Shown piece by piece: positions 53,188 through 62,062 of a stretch of 64,000 nt of DNA. The stretch lies in contig NZ_CP011409.1 of NCBI RefSeq assembly GCF_001267925.1, positions 4,402,001-4,466,000 of the forward strand, in the 5' to 3' direction. A program made the translations under genes and the position numbers. The notes beneath the pieces are model-generated. The model worked only from the letters and a program-made list of their open reading frames with translations. It was not told the origin of the DNA and ran no database searches. Each line of letters opens with the position of its first letter. Position 1 is the first letter of the stretch. This stretch comes from Herbaspirillum hiltneri N3. Its GTDB lineage: Bacteria > Pseudomonadota > Gammaproteobacteria > Burkholderiales > Burkholderiaceae_D.

Positions 53188-53637
53188 CTATTTTGGTTTA
53201 TCCCAATTGAAGCTGAAGCCAGTCGCATTGCGAATTGCATAGACACCTTCGTACTGAAATGAGAGTACGAATTGCATTGGAGACAGGTCCGCTAAGGTAC
53301 TTAAGAAAATCCGGATTTCCTCTACGAATTCGTCAAATCCGCTATTCAGAGGGCGAAAGACCATTACATATCGTACTTTGAAATCACAGCCATGCCGCCC
53401 TTCAGCAGTGATATTCCCAATACTTGCTTGTTTGTGAAGATGGAAAGACGTTCTCGACTTCAAAAACCAACCATCAAATTGCTCTTCCGTTTTATAAAAA
53501 TTAGACAAAAATCCTTTTTTTGGGGGACGCGAAAATGAATTGGTCAATTCCCCGACTACAGCAGCCTTTGCCGCCTTTTCCAAGGCTGCCCAATCTGGCG
53601 AGTCACCTTCAATCTCAAGATTCATGTCCAGAGACAT
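53188..53637 (-). CDS. hypothetical protein, immunity-like (cassette gene)
   Basis: A 149-residue alpha/beta protein (MSLDMNLEIEGDSPDW, then MVFRPLNSGFDEFVEEIRIF) without signal or membrane segment. The single-domain layout fits immunity proteins, but I cannot name a family. Confidence 0.55.
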   Translation of the reverse strand: MSLDMNLEIEGDSPDWAALEKAAKAAVVGELTNSFSRPPKKGFLSNFYKTEEQFDGWFLKSRTSFHLHKQASIGNITAEGRHGCDFKVRYVMVFRPLNSGFDEFVEEIRIFLSTLADLSPMQFVLSFQYEGVYAIRNATGFSFNWDKPK

Positions 53638-53706
53638 AATATGTATCTTCCGTAGCTTATGGACTGGTTTATCAACGACTGCTGCTGCCGCCGATTGCAG
53701 ACGTTA

Positions 53707-54228
53707 TCAGCGATATTGTTCCGACCAACCAAGACGTTGTTCGACCCACTCATCCACTTCAGATGAATCTACAGTCGAAAGTAGTGCCCCCAACTTAATC
53801 TCTCCCTTTGCCAGCGCGAGAACCCCAAGAATAGTCTGCACGGTAAGTGCCTCACAATTCCGTGCCAAATCTGCGGCGGCAATCTCCATCACTTGGTGCC
53901 AGGCATCCTGATAACTCTCCATCAGCCAGTCCGGAACTGAGGGATTCCCCTTGCGGTGACGCTCAGTTTCGATAGTGGCAATAAGACCGTAGAAATTCCA
54001 ATCTCTACGTACTAATGTCGCAGCAATGGCCACCAACTGTGGTACCGCTGCGTAAGAAGCAATACCAACGTCGCCCTGGTGATGAAGCTCATTCCAGAGT
54101 TCATCCCAAACATCCACGCCGTCGCGCAAAGAACGTAGCGCAAACGACGCATCGTACGGAGAGCGATAACCTCCTTCAAATTCTTTCCACTTGGCGTCAT
54201 CTAGGCTTAGCAATTTCTGAGTGTCCAT
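53707..54228 (-). CDS. helical-repeat hypothetical protein (cassette gene)
   Basis: A 173-residue protein that looks all-helical (SPYDASFALRSLRDGVDVWD; YAAVPQLVAIAATLV), like HEAT/ARM-type immunity proteins. Strong Trp/Leu periodicity supports a real gene. Function unknown. Confidence 0.6.
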   Translation of the reverse strand: MDTQKLLSLDDAKWKEFEGGYRSPYDASFALRSLRDGVDVWDELWNELHHQGDVGIASYAAVPQLVAIAATLVRRDWNFYGLIATIETERHRKGNPSVPDWLMESYQDAWHQVMEIAAADLARNCEALTVQTILGVLALAKGEIKLGALLSTVDSSEVDEWVEQRLGWSEQYR

Positions 54229-54285
54229 TTTGTTGTCAAACTATCTCGCAGTCTGCTCTTGGCCGGTTTGCGACTATCACCGAGT

Positions 54286-54720
54286 TCATTTTTTCAACTC
54301 CCAAGAAGCTCCGAGCAAGGAATTGAGTGTCGCGGCGACGTCGGTTTCAAACGCACCTGCCTTTCCCACGTCGTAGGCTTGTCTCCACGTGTCATAGCCT
54401 TCCTTAAAATCCGGCACCGTCGATGACTTGCGTATTAGCTTCGTGACGCTTCGCTGTACAGCCGCACTCCGAAACGGTAAATGGGGTATGTCCGTGACGA
54501 TATTTCCCTTTATTGGATTACGCATTCGAATCCCATCTATTCTGACGTGAATCACTTGTCCAAGGTCTTTGTACTGTTCAATTTTCAGCACCGTAACCGT
54601 TGACTCACTTTCACCGGGCCGCGTCTTGTATGCCCACACTTGGCCCTCCTGCAGGTTGGACGCATTCGCGAACGCAAGAGAAGACAATGTAAGGAGTACG
54701 AGTGTAATGAGGTGGCGCAT
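54286..54720 (-). CDS. secreted hypothetical protein (cassette gene)
   Basis: A 144-residue precursor with a Sec signal peptide (MRHLITLVLLTLSSLAFANA) and a mature beta-rich domain. The mature start LQEGQVWAYKTRPGESESTV resembles small periplasmic proteins of unknown role. Confidence 0.65.
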   Translation of the reverse strand: MRHLITLVLLTLSSLAFANASNLQEGQVWAYKTRPGESESTVTVLKIEQYKDLGQVIHVRIDGIRMRNPIKGNIVTDIPHLPFRSAAVQRSVTKLIRKSSTVPDFKEGYDTWRQAYDVGKAGAFETDVAATLNSLLGASWELKK

Positions 54721-54835
54721 GGATGAACCTTGTCATTGTTGAAATTCGGATGCGGCATACTGCCATGCAGTAATTAGTAGAGCAACATCAAATAGATGGT
54801 ATCCGCGCATGCCCGCTCCTGGCCGGTTGCGGAGG

Positions 54836-55201
54836 TTAACTATCGGATTTCAAAGGGACCGTATTCAGAACCTTGCGGAGCATAGGCTTGGTGTACAACT
54901 CTTCATTCGTGCCTGCTAGCTGTCCAGGGTGCAAATATTCACCTTCGTCGAAGGCTCTATATATGGTCCAAGAAAATTCAGAAAATGTTTCAAGAGGTGC
55001 CCAAGCAGACAAAGAGTTTATTGCACAGTCGGCTTTATCGAATTCCAACAAATTATCTAGGTAGCGCTGCGCAACTTCTTTGGTGAAGCTTTCGCAGAAT
55101 GCGTTGCGCGAACCGCTGTGCGAAACCAATAGCAAATCAAATGCGTCATCATCTGGCTGAGCATTTTTATCGATTTGGTTAAGGATGTCGTCTATATTCA
55201 T
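54836..55201 (-). CDS. hypothetical acidic protein (cassette gene)
   Basis: A 121-residue acidic protein (MNIDDILNQIDKNAQPDDDA, SHSGSRNAFCESF). No family recognised; no signal peptide. The acidic character fits an immunity protein neutralising a basic nuclease, but this is speculation. Confidence 0.5.
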   Translation of the reverse strand: MNIDDILNQIDKNAQPDDDAFDLLLVSHSGSRNAFCESFTKEVAQRYLDNLLEFDKADCAINSLSAWAPLETFSEFSWTIYRAFDEGEYLHPGQLAGTNEELYTKPMLRKVLNTVPLKSDS

Positions 55202-55241
55202 TCTTAAAATGTGAATGACCGTTACTGGCCGATTGCGGACG

Positions 55242-55565
55242 TCAGTTAGATTTGCGAATTATGAGTAGAGCAATCGCACTAACAAGGGATGCATTCGCGA
55301 GCACAGGTAAGTAGCAAGAGAGAAGAAATCCTAATGGTGCATCGTCATAAAAAACGGTAACTGGATTGATAGATAATGGTTGGCCGGGCAATGCGCCATT
55401 TGGGAGGAATAGAAAATTCCAAATTGTTGAAAAAAGGAACGCGCAGAAAAACAGAACAGCAATACTCTTCAAACTATTTGACCACGACAGCCAAGCTGCT
55501 CCTAGCCACAACACTGGAATAATCCAACCCGCAATTCGCCATAAAGAATAAGCAAAATATTCCAT
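55242..55565 (-). CDS. small membrane protein (cassette gene)
   Basis: A 107-residue protein with three predicted membrane segments (IAGWIIPVLWLGAAWLSW; SIAVLFFCAFLFSTIWNF; LLSCYLPVLANASLVSAIAL). Function unknown. Confidence 0.55.
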   Translation of the reverse strand: MEYFAYSLWRIAGWIIPVLWLGAAWLSWSNSLKSIAVLFFCAFLFSTIWNFLFLPNGALPGQPLSINPVTVFYDDAPLGFLLSCYLPVLANASLVSAIALLIIRKSN

Positions 55566-55628
55566 CTTCAGAAACCCCTTCTTTTTGTTTGTTGTTAGTC
55601 CGTTATTGGCCGGTTGCGGTCATAGTCA

Positions 55629-55844
55629 CTAACGAATTACCCATGTGAGAAAAATGACCGATACAACAATTCCGAGCAAACCGACCATGGCTAAGATTTC
55701 AAAATCTGGCGAGGTTGGCTTACGCAAATCCAAGGTGCGAGGATAGCGGCCCAGAGTGAGGAATTTGACTATAAAGTACCCCACACCTGATAGAAAGGTA
55801 TCGCACACGAGATACCTTATAAGGCTTCCGATGAACTCAACCAA
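55629..55844 (-). CDS. small membrane protein, TTG start (cassette gene)
   Basis: A 71-residue protein starting TTG at 55844 with GAAGGA eight bases upstream (VEFIGSLIRYLVCDTFLSGV). An ATG at 55886 would add a Cys/Arg-rich lead that does not fit. Two hydrophobic segments (residues about 14-30 and the C-terminal IVVSVIFLTWVIR). Confidence 0.5.
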   Translation of the reverse strand: MVEFIGSLIRYLVCDTFLSGVGYFIVKFLTLGRYPRTLDLRKPTSPDFEILAMVGLLGIVVSVIFLTWVIR

Positions 55845-55928
55845 ATTATTATTCCTTCGCTGTGCTAAGCAAAAAAAACGACACAAAATTTTTTTACTTC
55901 TGGCCGATAGCGGGCCTACTGAAACGTA

Positions 55929-56321
55929 TCAGTCAGTAGGACCTATTGCCTGTTGCAGGCTCGAAACAAGATGATTGGCATACCAGTCGGTTAAATTCTT
56001 AATCGCATCTTGCGCTGGAGCTTCTTCAGAAGCTCCGATTAGCTCCGCGCAAGCAGAAGCCATTGCAGTCAAAATTCGAGCTGACTCAGGAATATAAGGA
56101 AGATTTACTCCTTTCTCGTGCCGTTGCCGGATTATTTGATAACGAACAATTTCGGGGTACGTCCACGCGCTAACCATGAAATCGTGAAGGTTAACTTTCT
56201 GTCCGTTCACAACAGCATTGAGATTTCGATGCTGTTCCGTGTAACCAAGCTTCTCAATTTTCTCGCAAGTATCAATTGCTGCATTCATCATTTTCCGAAT
56301 CTGATTCCAATCAGTTTTCAT
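55929..56321 (-). CDS. hypothetical helical protein (cassette gene)
   Basis: A 130-residue helical protein (MKTDWNQIRKMMNAAIDTCE; MASACAELIGASEEAPAQDA). No family recognised; no signal peptide. Confidence 0.55.
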   Translation of the reverse strand: MKTDWNQIRKMMNAAIDTCEKIEKLGYTEQHRNLNAVVNGQKVNLHDFMVSAWTYPEIVRYQIIRQRHEKGVNLPYIPESARILTAMASACAELIGASEEAPAQDAIKNLTDWYANHLVSSLQQAIGPTD

Positions 56322-56463
56322 GCTATCTCCTGTAAACAGCTTTCGTATGGGAACGGATATTGACTTGTAATTTTGTGGCCTAGAAATTTATTCTTAGGAG
56401 AATGTCTCCTGCTGGCCGATTACGGACCTTCGACAGTAAAGCTCCGAAGACCAATAGCCAGCG

Positions 56464-56662
56464 CTATATCTTTTCCAAAACAACTATGCTCCAACTCACA
56501 TCGTTCCGACTGAACATGTCCTGACGTTCGCTGACATGTCTTACTTGCAGACCCGATTGTCCTGCAAGCTCGACAGTTTCCTGGGCGGATACGTCAAACA
56601 TTTGCCTCCCATCGGGAACTGGGCCATGTCGCAACGTCATAATAATTTTCCCCTTGAGACGT
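56464..56662 (-). pseudogene. C-terminal remnant of a SAM methyltransferase
   Basis: The frame read leftward from the IS edge gives KIIMTLRHGPVPDGRQMFDV and ends VSWSIVVLEKI, the typical end of a class I methyltransferase. The rest is missing; no methyltransferase N-terminus lies beyond the IS256 element at 57992. Gene cut by the insertion with loss of its 5' part. Confidence 0.5.
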
Positions 56663-57991
56663 GGGCGTGTGCGAATTTTTGTGTAAACGGGGTTTCGTTT
56701 AATTCATAGAAATACGTTCACCGAACTGGATGGTGAACCTGGTTAGCGCAGCTTTCCAATCCCGGATTGGCAGTGTCCACTTTTTACTGATGTTGCGCAA
56801 TGCCAGGTAAAAGAGTTTGACGAGCGCCTCATCGGTAGGGAACGCCCCCCGATTCTTCGTCAGCTTGCGCAGACTCATGTTGACTGACTCGATAGCATTG
56901 GTCGTGTAGATGACCTTACGAATTTCCGGCGGATAGTCGAAGAACGGAATCAGGCGGGGCCAATTGCGCCGCCAGGATTGGCCGATAGGTAGATACTCTG
57001 CATCCCATTTCTCTTCAAATTCACGGAGTCGAAGTTCTGCCTCTTCGGCGGTGGCCGACTGGTAAATCAGTCGAAGGTCTGCCGCCACTTCCGGGCGTCG
57101 TTTCCACGAAACGTAATTCAGACTGTATCGAACCATATGGACGATGCACAGCTGAACCGTGGTCTCCGGGAAGACGGCCTCGATGGCATCTGGGAAGCCC
57201 TTCAGGCCGTCCACGCAGGCGATGAAGATATCTTGCACACCACGATTGCGCAGCTCGGTGACGACCTGCAGCCAGAATTTGGCACCTTCCGTTTGCGCCA
57301 GCCACAGCCCCAACACTTCCTTCTCGCCGTCCATGGTGATACCGATGGCCAGATAGACGGCCTTTACCCGCACCGTTCCCTCACGCACTTTGACATGGAT
57401 GCAGTCCAGATAAACGATGGGGTAAATCGGATTCAATGGCCTGGCTTGCCATGCCTTGACCTCATCGACGACGGCGTCAGTGACCGACGAAATCAGGCTG
57501 GGTGACACCTCGGTGCCGTACATCTCTTCAAGGTGTGCCTGAATCTCTCGTACCGTCATGCCACGGGCATACAGCGACATAATCTTGTCGTCGAACCCGG
57601 CCCAACGCGTCTGATGCTTGGTCACCAGCTTCGGTTCAAAGCTGCCATGACGGTCGCGGGGAACTTCAATCGGCAGCTCGCCAAATTCACCCTTGAGCGT
57701 CTTGCGACTCTTGCCGTTCCGGGTGTTGCCCGTGTCATTGGCAACGCTCCCATGCTTGTCATGACCAAGGTGCTCGCTCAGCTCGGCTTCCAGCGCCCGT
57801 TCCACCACCAGCTTGGTGAGATGTTTCAACAGGCCTTCTTCACCTATCAAATCTTCGGGATTCTTGTAATTGGCTAGCAATCCAGCCAGTAGTTCTTCTG
57901 GTACGTCGTGTTTCTTCTTACTCATTGTGGCTCCGGACAAGGCGACAGTTTCCTGCCAATAGTCCGTTTACACAAAATTATGTACAGGCCC
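56663..57991 (-). mobile_element. IS256-family insertion sequence
   Basis: 1329 bases bounded by inverted repeats of about 28 bases (56663-56690 and 57964-57991), both ending inward in TTTTGTGTAAACGG. The outer bases are GGGCGTGT on the left and GGGCCTGT on the right. No 8-9-base target duplication is visible (flanks TGAGACGT and TCTTCCCT), suggesting rearrangement after insertion. Confidence 0.9.
56699..57940 (-). CDS. IS256-family transposase
   Basis: A 413-residue DDE transposase. Asp in YLDCIHVKVREG, Asp in FIACVDGLKGFPDAI and Glu in TTNAIESVNMSLRKL form the catalytic triad. The N-terminal LGHDKHG...NTRNGKSRKTLKG and the helical ELSEHLG segment are typical. Apparently intact. ATG at 57940 or the Met five codons later could start it. 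Confidence 0.95.
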   Translation of the reverse strand: MSGATMSKKKHDVPEELLAGLLANYKNPEDLIGEEGLLKHLTKLVVERALEAELSEHLGHDKHGSVANDTGNTRNGKSRKTLKGEFGELPIEVPRDRHGSFEPKLVTKHQTRWAGFDDKIMSLYARGMTVREIQAHLEEMYGTEVSPSLISSVTDAVVDEVKAWQARPLNPIYPIVYLDCIHVKVREGTVRVKAVYLAIGITMDGEKEVLGLWLAQTEGAKFWLQVVTELRNRGVQDIFIACVDGLKGFPDAIEAVFPETTVQLCIVHMVRYSLNYVSWKRRPEVAADLRLIYQSATAEEAELRLREFEEKWDAEYLPIGQSWRRNWPRLIPFFDYPPEIRKVIYTTNAIESVNMSLRKLTKNRGAFPTDEALVKLFYLALRNISKKWTLPIRDWKAALTRFTIQFGERISMN

Positions 57992-58133
57992 TCTTCCCTT
58001 GTAATGGTTCTTAGTTTGTAATGCGCGAGCAGTTTACCAGTGGATATCACACCTACGTAGACTTATGCAGAGACCAAATACCGAGTTTTTACTTTCCTGC
58101 GAACGCTCGCTTCTGGCCGATTGCGGACTTCCG

Positions 58134-58526
58134 CTAATGGGTTCGCAAAAATACACAAAATATGCCGATTATCCACGTGATGAAAAAAGTGGCGAGAAAC
58201 AATATCATCCTTCCGCGTGCGATTCTCCATGTCTCTGTAACAGTCGGATGATAAAGATATTCAAGCATGTCTTTCGACCAAAAATCTCGCCAATCTTTCT
58301 TTTGACCAGCATAAATAAAGTTATTTACAAGTAGTGCTCCCAGCGAAAAAACGATGATGACAGCCAATCCAACAGCAACTGAGATATCCAGTGCGGATAG
58401 GACATTGACGTCGCGGCTATACATTGGAGTCCCTTTGCCTAATGAGATAAGAAAGGTGACTACAGAGAAAACGAATCCAACTGCGCACAATAATTGAAGG
58501 TCTTTCTTCATGGTCATGTTTGTCAT
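58134..58526 (-). CDS. membrane protein (cassette gene)
   Basis: A 130-residue protein with three hydrophobic segments (LLCAVGFVFSVVTFLISL; ISVAVGLAVIIVFSLGALL; MILFLATFFITWIIGIFCVF). Function unknown. Confidence 0.6.
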   Translation of the reverse strand: MTNMTMKKDLQLLCAVGFVFSVVTFLISLGKGTPMYSRDVNVLSALDISVAVGLAVIIVFSLGALLVNNFIYAGQKKDWRDFWSKDMLEYLYHPTVTETWRIARGRMILFLATFFITWIIGIFCVFLRTH

Positions 58527-58634
58527 GCCGCTATTTCTTTTTTTAGGTCAGCTATTGGCGGACTGCGGACATTTCCGTTTCTTGAGTTATCGTGAGGAAT
58601 TCGAACTCGCGAAGCATTCGACAGCGATTTTTCC

Positions 58635-59084
58635 TCACACGGAATTATCTAGGCGGGCTTGCCCTATTGTTTGCTCATCAGACTGGTTCAGCTTGCGGAA
58701 CCAAACGCCGCCCCCCTTTGAAAAAAGCAAATATCCTGCATAAATCTGAACAAGAATTTGGATAATGGAAATCGCCCCCAAGAGAAGGGAACGAGACAGT
58801 TCGCCTTTGATTGTCAGAAAAGACGGCAACAGGCCAAGAACGAAAAAAACAAGCCAAGTGATTCTTGCCCAATTTTTCCCTTCTGACATTTTAAAAATTA
58901 ATAAGACCAGAACCGCCGATGTGATTAGCAGAACAGAAAAACGGAATATCGGGGTACCTAAGGTGCTCCAATGCGAATAGTCCAATATTGTTTTTATCAA
59001 ACCTATGCCAAATGTTGATGCCCAAAGAAGATTAATAGCTTTGCGGACGGCCTGAGGCTTCGTTCGTAAGGCTTTCGGTTCCAT
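58635..59084 (-). CDS. membrane protein (cassette gene)
   Basis: A 149-residue protein with about four membrane segments (INLLWASTFGIGLIKTIL; FSVLLITSAVLVLLIF; ITWLVFFVLGLLPSFL; ISIIQILVQIYAGYLLF). Function unknown. Confidence 0.6.
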   Translation of the reverse strand: MEPKALRTKPQAVRKAINLLWASTFGIGLIKTILDYSHWSTLGTPIFRFSVLLITSAVLVLLIFKMSEGKNWARITWLVFFVLGLLPSFLTIKGELSRSLLLGAISIIQILVQIYAGYLLFSKGGGVWFRKLNQSDEQTIGQARLDNSV

Positions 59085-59239
59085 TATGTGCTCCTGAAAT
59101 TAAAGGTGAAAATATAGATTTCGCCGTGATACATATCGGGAAAACGAACGTGGTAATACAACTTATTAATAGATTTCCATAGCAAATGTGGAAGCTGCAT
59201 ACCAGTTCGAATGCCGGCTCTTGACCGATAAGTCGTACC

Positions 59240-59641
59240 TTACTGAATTCGATTGAGCAACTGCTGCAATGCCGTTGCTCGCTCTGCGCGTTCTCTAGCG
59301 GAACAATAGGCCGCATTCAGTCGGTCATCTTGACCATTGAACTCTTGCCCATCGTAAAGGAACGAGCAATCCTTTTCTGTGTACTCAAGCCACGCCCGTT
59401 GCGCTTTACGCAATTCATCTTGCTTACGCTTTGGCAATGCTGAGAGAAGTGCTTGATACGCCTGATTCAGACGCTTGTCTTGGCGGGTGAATTCTTTATC
59501 GATGCAGTCCATGGCATCAGGCGTCACCCCCTCAGTTTTGGCTTCGCAACGCTGGAACTCCGGCGTGAACGGGTTCTCATCGTGCGCATGTGCGGCCTGA
59601 CACATCAAGAGGATAGGAAGGATAAGTAACTGGCGTTTCAT
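59240..59641 (-). CDS. LprI-like (DUF1311) periplasmic protein (cassette gene)
   Basis: A 133-residue precursor: signal peptide (MKRQLLILPILLMCQAAHAH), then the LprI-type domain AMDCIDKEFTRQDKRLNQAY, KRKQDELRKAQRAWLEYTEK and DCSFLYDG, with paired Cys. Domains of this family occur in lysozyme-inhibitor-like proteins. The clearest family match in the array. Confidence 0.8.
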   Translation of the reverse strand: MKRQLLILPILLMCQAAHAHDENPFTPEFQRCEAKTEGVTPDAMDCIDKEFTRQDKRLNQAYQALLSALPKRKQDELRKAQRAWLEYTEKDCSFLYDGQEFNGQDDRLNAAYCSARERAERATALQQLLNRIQ

Positions 59642-59737
59642 TTCATTGTCGCTTTTTTTATGTGGTCGTGAGCGGTTCTATAGGGTTGCCGTGCCAGCGA
59701 GAAGGTCCGCTTCTGGCCGATTGCAGCCGTAGTGCCT

Positions 59738-60022
59738 CTATATTTTCTCTCGAGTCCATTGCCCCGTTGGTGACGTGCGCCGAGCGCACCATCCTAATGG
59801 AAGGTCAGCAAGCTCAACGATTGAAGAGTCAATATTAACGATGCTTTTGAAGCTAGCGACCACCGCTTCGGAGGCGTCCAATGCTCCATCAGAATTTGGA
59901 AAAAACTGCCAACCGCCATCATCTTCATCATGTGAAACAAATGAGATTGGACTTGCTCCTTCAACGATTCGTCGATGCGAGATAACGGCCATATTAGGTG
60001 GGTCTGCGAATAGCCAGCTCAT
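59738..60022 (-). CDS. DUF2185 immunity-type protein (cassette gene)
   Basis: A 94-residue protein; VEGASPISFVSHDEDDGGWQ and the terminal LPLGWCARRTSPTGQW match DUF2185, a family found among polymorphic-toxin immunity proteins. Cytosolic. Supports an immunity-bank reading of the array. Confidence 0.75.
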   Translation of the reverse strand: MSWLFADPPNMAVISHRRIVEGASPISFVSHDEDDGGWQFFPNSDGALDASEAVVASFKSIVNIDSSIVELADLPLGWCARRTSPTGQWTREKI

Positions 60023-60044
60023 AGATTTCCCAATTTTTTGTGCG

Positions 60045-60242
60045 TTATAGAGATTGCCAGCTTCTGGCCGGTTGTGGACGTCTTCGATTGTTGAGTTGGC
60101 GCCTTGACTTTTTCAATAGTTTAAACAAGAACGCGCCTCCAATTATTCCAAAAACCAATGAAATAACTATCCAGTAAGTTCTTCGCTCACGAGGACTCAT
60201 ACGCTGCCACGTTTCGTCATCTGGACCATTTGGAGCTGCCAT
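60045..60242 (-). CDS. single-pass membrane microprotein (cassette gene)
   Basis: A 65-residue protein with one membrane segment (TYWIVISLVFGIIGGAFLFK) and a basic tail (KKSRRQLNNRRRPQP). Function unknown. Confidence 0.5.
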   Translation of the reverse strand: MAAPNGPDDETWQRMSPRERRTYWIVISLVFGIIGGAFLFKLLKKSRRQLNNRRRPQPARSWQSL

Positions 60243-60361
60243 TTTTTACCTCATTTTTTGCTTTTTTAATTACGGCTATCACGATTTTAAGTTGACGCCC
60301 TCGCATGTTGAGAAAGTCAATTGGCGAATGGCGAAAGCTGATATCTGACATGGCCAAACAT

Positions 60362-60697
60362 CTATTTCCTTTTTGTGCACGGATATACAAAAACTACTGC
60401 AAAGCCTAAAAACATTACAAATGCACCGACAAACAGCAGATAAAAAAATACATGGTCGCCTATATCCATGTCTGCGAACCGTATTGTCACTCCGCCAGTT
60501 GCGTCTGCATCTCCAAGGTGCTTGCAAAGAGTACCTACTCCAGCCAACCAGAAAATTACAGCACCAATACAAATCAATCGCCACCCAACTAAACAGGCCC
60601 CAATAGGTCGTTCAAACTTCATTTTTTCTCTATAGAGAAAAATCGTTGTCGCTACAAGAAACAGAAGAAGAAAAATAGCCGATAGTTGATTAGACAT
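60362..60697 (-). CDS. membrane protein (cassette gene)
   Basis: A 111-residue protein with three hydrophobic segments (LSAIFLLLFLVATTIFLY; LICIGAVIFWLAGVGTL; VFFYLLFVGAFVMFLGFAV). Function unknown. The 120 bases downstream hold only a degenerate array motif. Confidence 0.55.
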   Translation of the reverse strand: MSNQLSAIFLLLFLVATTIFLYREKMKFERPIGACLVGWRLICIGAVIFWLAGVGTLCKHLGDADATGGVTIRFADMDIGDHVFFYLLFVGAFVMFLGFAVVFVYPCTKRK

Positions 60698-60761
60698 TTC
60701 ACGTTCTTTTATTGAATTTTATGTGGTAACGAAGAGCGCATTGCTAGGCGTCTACGGATAT

Positions 60762-61334
60762 CTATGGCCGCTTCTCGTCGAATGGCACCTTACTCCAAGA
60801 GCCATCAAACCAAAGTAGACCGAGCGCTCCGGTATGTACCGACAATGAAATTTGGTCTCCCAATTTGACGTGGTCAAAGACTTCGGGTCTTACATTCAAG
60901 ATTTGCCGCTGGTAGTCGATTCGGGGCCCATTTAGAAGCAATGTCAGATGGGCACCCTTTCCGGTATATGCCACTTTTTGCTTAACCCAGACATCGATTT
61001 TTTTGGATGGGCTTTTATCAAAAATAATATTAGTCGCCAATGCAATCTGATAAGACAGAAAAATTAATACGACCAGAATCCAGAACCCGGCCTCCACTAC
61101 CGGATGATTTTTCAGGAATTTCCTCATAGGAGCTATCAAGACAAGCAGAGCTAGCAGCGAGGCCGATGCCATAGACAATAATGGATAATTCAAATAGCTA
61201 GTGTCTACGTCATGAAATGTGCTGTACGGACTCAGAACGAAAACAGATGCAGCGTACAGAGCGAACCCAGTCCAGATTGCTACCAGCGGCCATTTAAAAT
61301 GACGCCGTAGTTGGCTACTATTGAAAAAATTCAT
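60762..61334 (-). CDS. membrane protein (cassette gene)
   Basis: A 190-residue protein with three membrane segments in the first 105 residues (WPLVAIWTGFALYAASVFVL; MASASLLALLVLI; EAGFWILVVLIFLSYQIAL). A soluble beta-rich C-terminal domain follows (VDVWVKQKVAYTGKGAHLTL). First gene of the array in reading direction. Confidence 0.6.
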   Translation of the reverse strand: MNFFNSSQLRRHFKWPLVAIWTGFALYAASVFVLSPYSTFHDVDTSYLNYPLLSMASASLLALLVLIAPMRKFLKNHPVVEAGFWILVVLIFLSYQIALATNIIFDKSPSKKIDVWVKQKVAYTGKGAHLTLLLNGPRIDYQRQILNVRPEVFDHVKLGDQISLSVHTGALGLLWFDGSWSKVPFDEKRP

Positions 61335-61929
61335 TGGGCTGTGTATTTCGTATCAGCGAAAAAGTTGAAAACTTGTGCGAACCTGGCTTGAAGAACTGGT
61401 CTGTATTCGACTATTCAAGAACGCTACTGTGATTCTAGGTCTTTGCAAGTCTGCTACTGGCTGATTTCTGCCTTAGCAGGCCATATATTCGTCTGCAACT
61501 GATGATTGCATCCAGAACTGACAATCATCTGACCATCTTTATGAATTCACATATCTGAGATGCGTCATCTTGTTTTATCCCAGACCTCCGCTGGACCGAA
61601 GTTTGTCGTCACTTTTAAAAGCAGCGAATAAGCGGCCCCTACCAGCAAATGGTGAGATGAAGTCGACGCGAAATGTCCTAAAACTAGCCGTTTGTCTCTA
61701 ACGATTGTCTCAAAACTAGAGGAATGTAATTTCTAAGAACCGCTTCCCTTGCGGGAGCTTCACGGAATGCGCTATATTTTCTTGGTCGCTGAATTCGACG
61801 AAAAGCCCGCTGTAGTGGCAAGAAGGCGAGGTGTAGGTAAGCAGAGATGGGGCCATAGGACGCTGTCCTCCATCTGAACGGGGTGCTTGGTCAACCGAGC
61901 GCGAAACTCCTGGGACGAAAATTCCAAGC
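61335..61929. other. non-coding stretch with short direct repeats
   Basis: No supported gene. TGTCCTAAAACTAG (61674-61687) and TGTCTCAAAACTAG (61706-61719) are direct repeats 32 bases apart with TTGTCTC between them, possibly part of an old transposon end. A degenerate array motif is near 61455. Confidence 0.4.
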
Positions 61930-62015
61930 GGATATCGCGGGCGCCGTTCCGACACATATTCAAAGAGCTGTTTCGGCTATTCCTTACGCTTGTCACGCGC
62001 CAACTGGACTCCGCC
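61930..62015 (-). pseudogene. 3' remnant of the antitoxin-like gene
   Basis: Read leftward it gives GVQLARDKRKE then a stop, matching the C-terminus GVQLALDKLRE of the 46288 gene. The 40 bases beyond the stop (containing GGCGCCGTTCCGACA) also match the sequence beside that gene. The rest of the gene is missing. Confidence 0.55.
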
Positions 62016-62062
62016 TAGCCTGTTTTGTGGAAATTGTGGGGGCCGGAGAAAGAGACCTCAAC

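Larger units (their letters stand above)
49529..61476 (-). repeat. cassette-array motif, about 20 copies, one per gene
   Basis: Plus-strand core GGCCGATTGCGGAC with CTTCT in front; read with the genes it follows each stop codon. With flanks it forms an imperfect palindrome (GTCCGC, 12-base loop, GCGGAC in good copies). Clear copies near 49898, 50443, 51321, 51698, 52400, 53155, 53688, 54255, 54819, 55226, 55608, 55902, 56413, 58113, 58554, 59711 and 60063. Degenerate ones lie near 49532, 59221, 60325, 60745 and 61455. All have the same orientation. Confidence 0.8.

Noticed and set aside
49529..61476. Integron with attC sites
   Set aside because: The repeated motif is about 24 bases, lacks paired RYYYAAC/GTTRRRY core sites and the large attC palindrome, and no integron integrase is present.
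61716..61996. Two overlapping minus-strand frames of about 75-79 codons
   Set aside because: They share sequence with the flank of the antitoxin copies and have no ribosome site or family.
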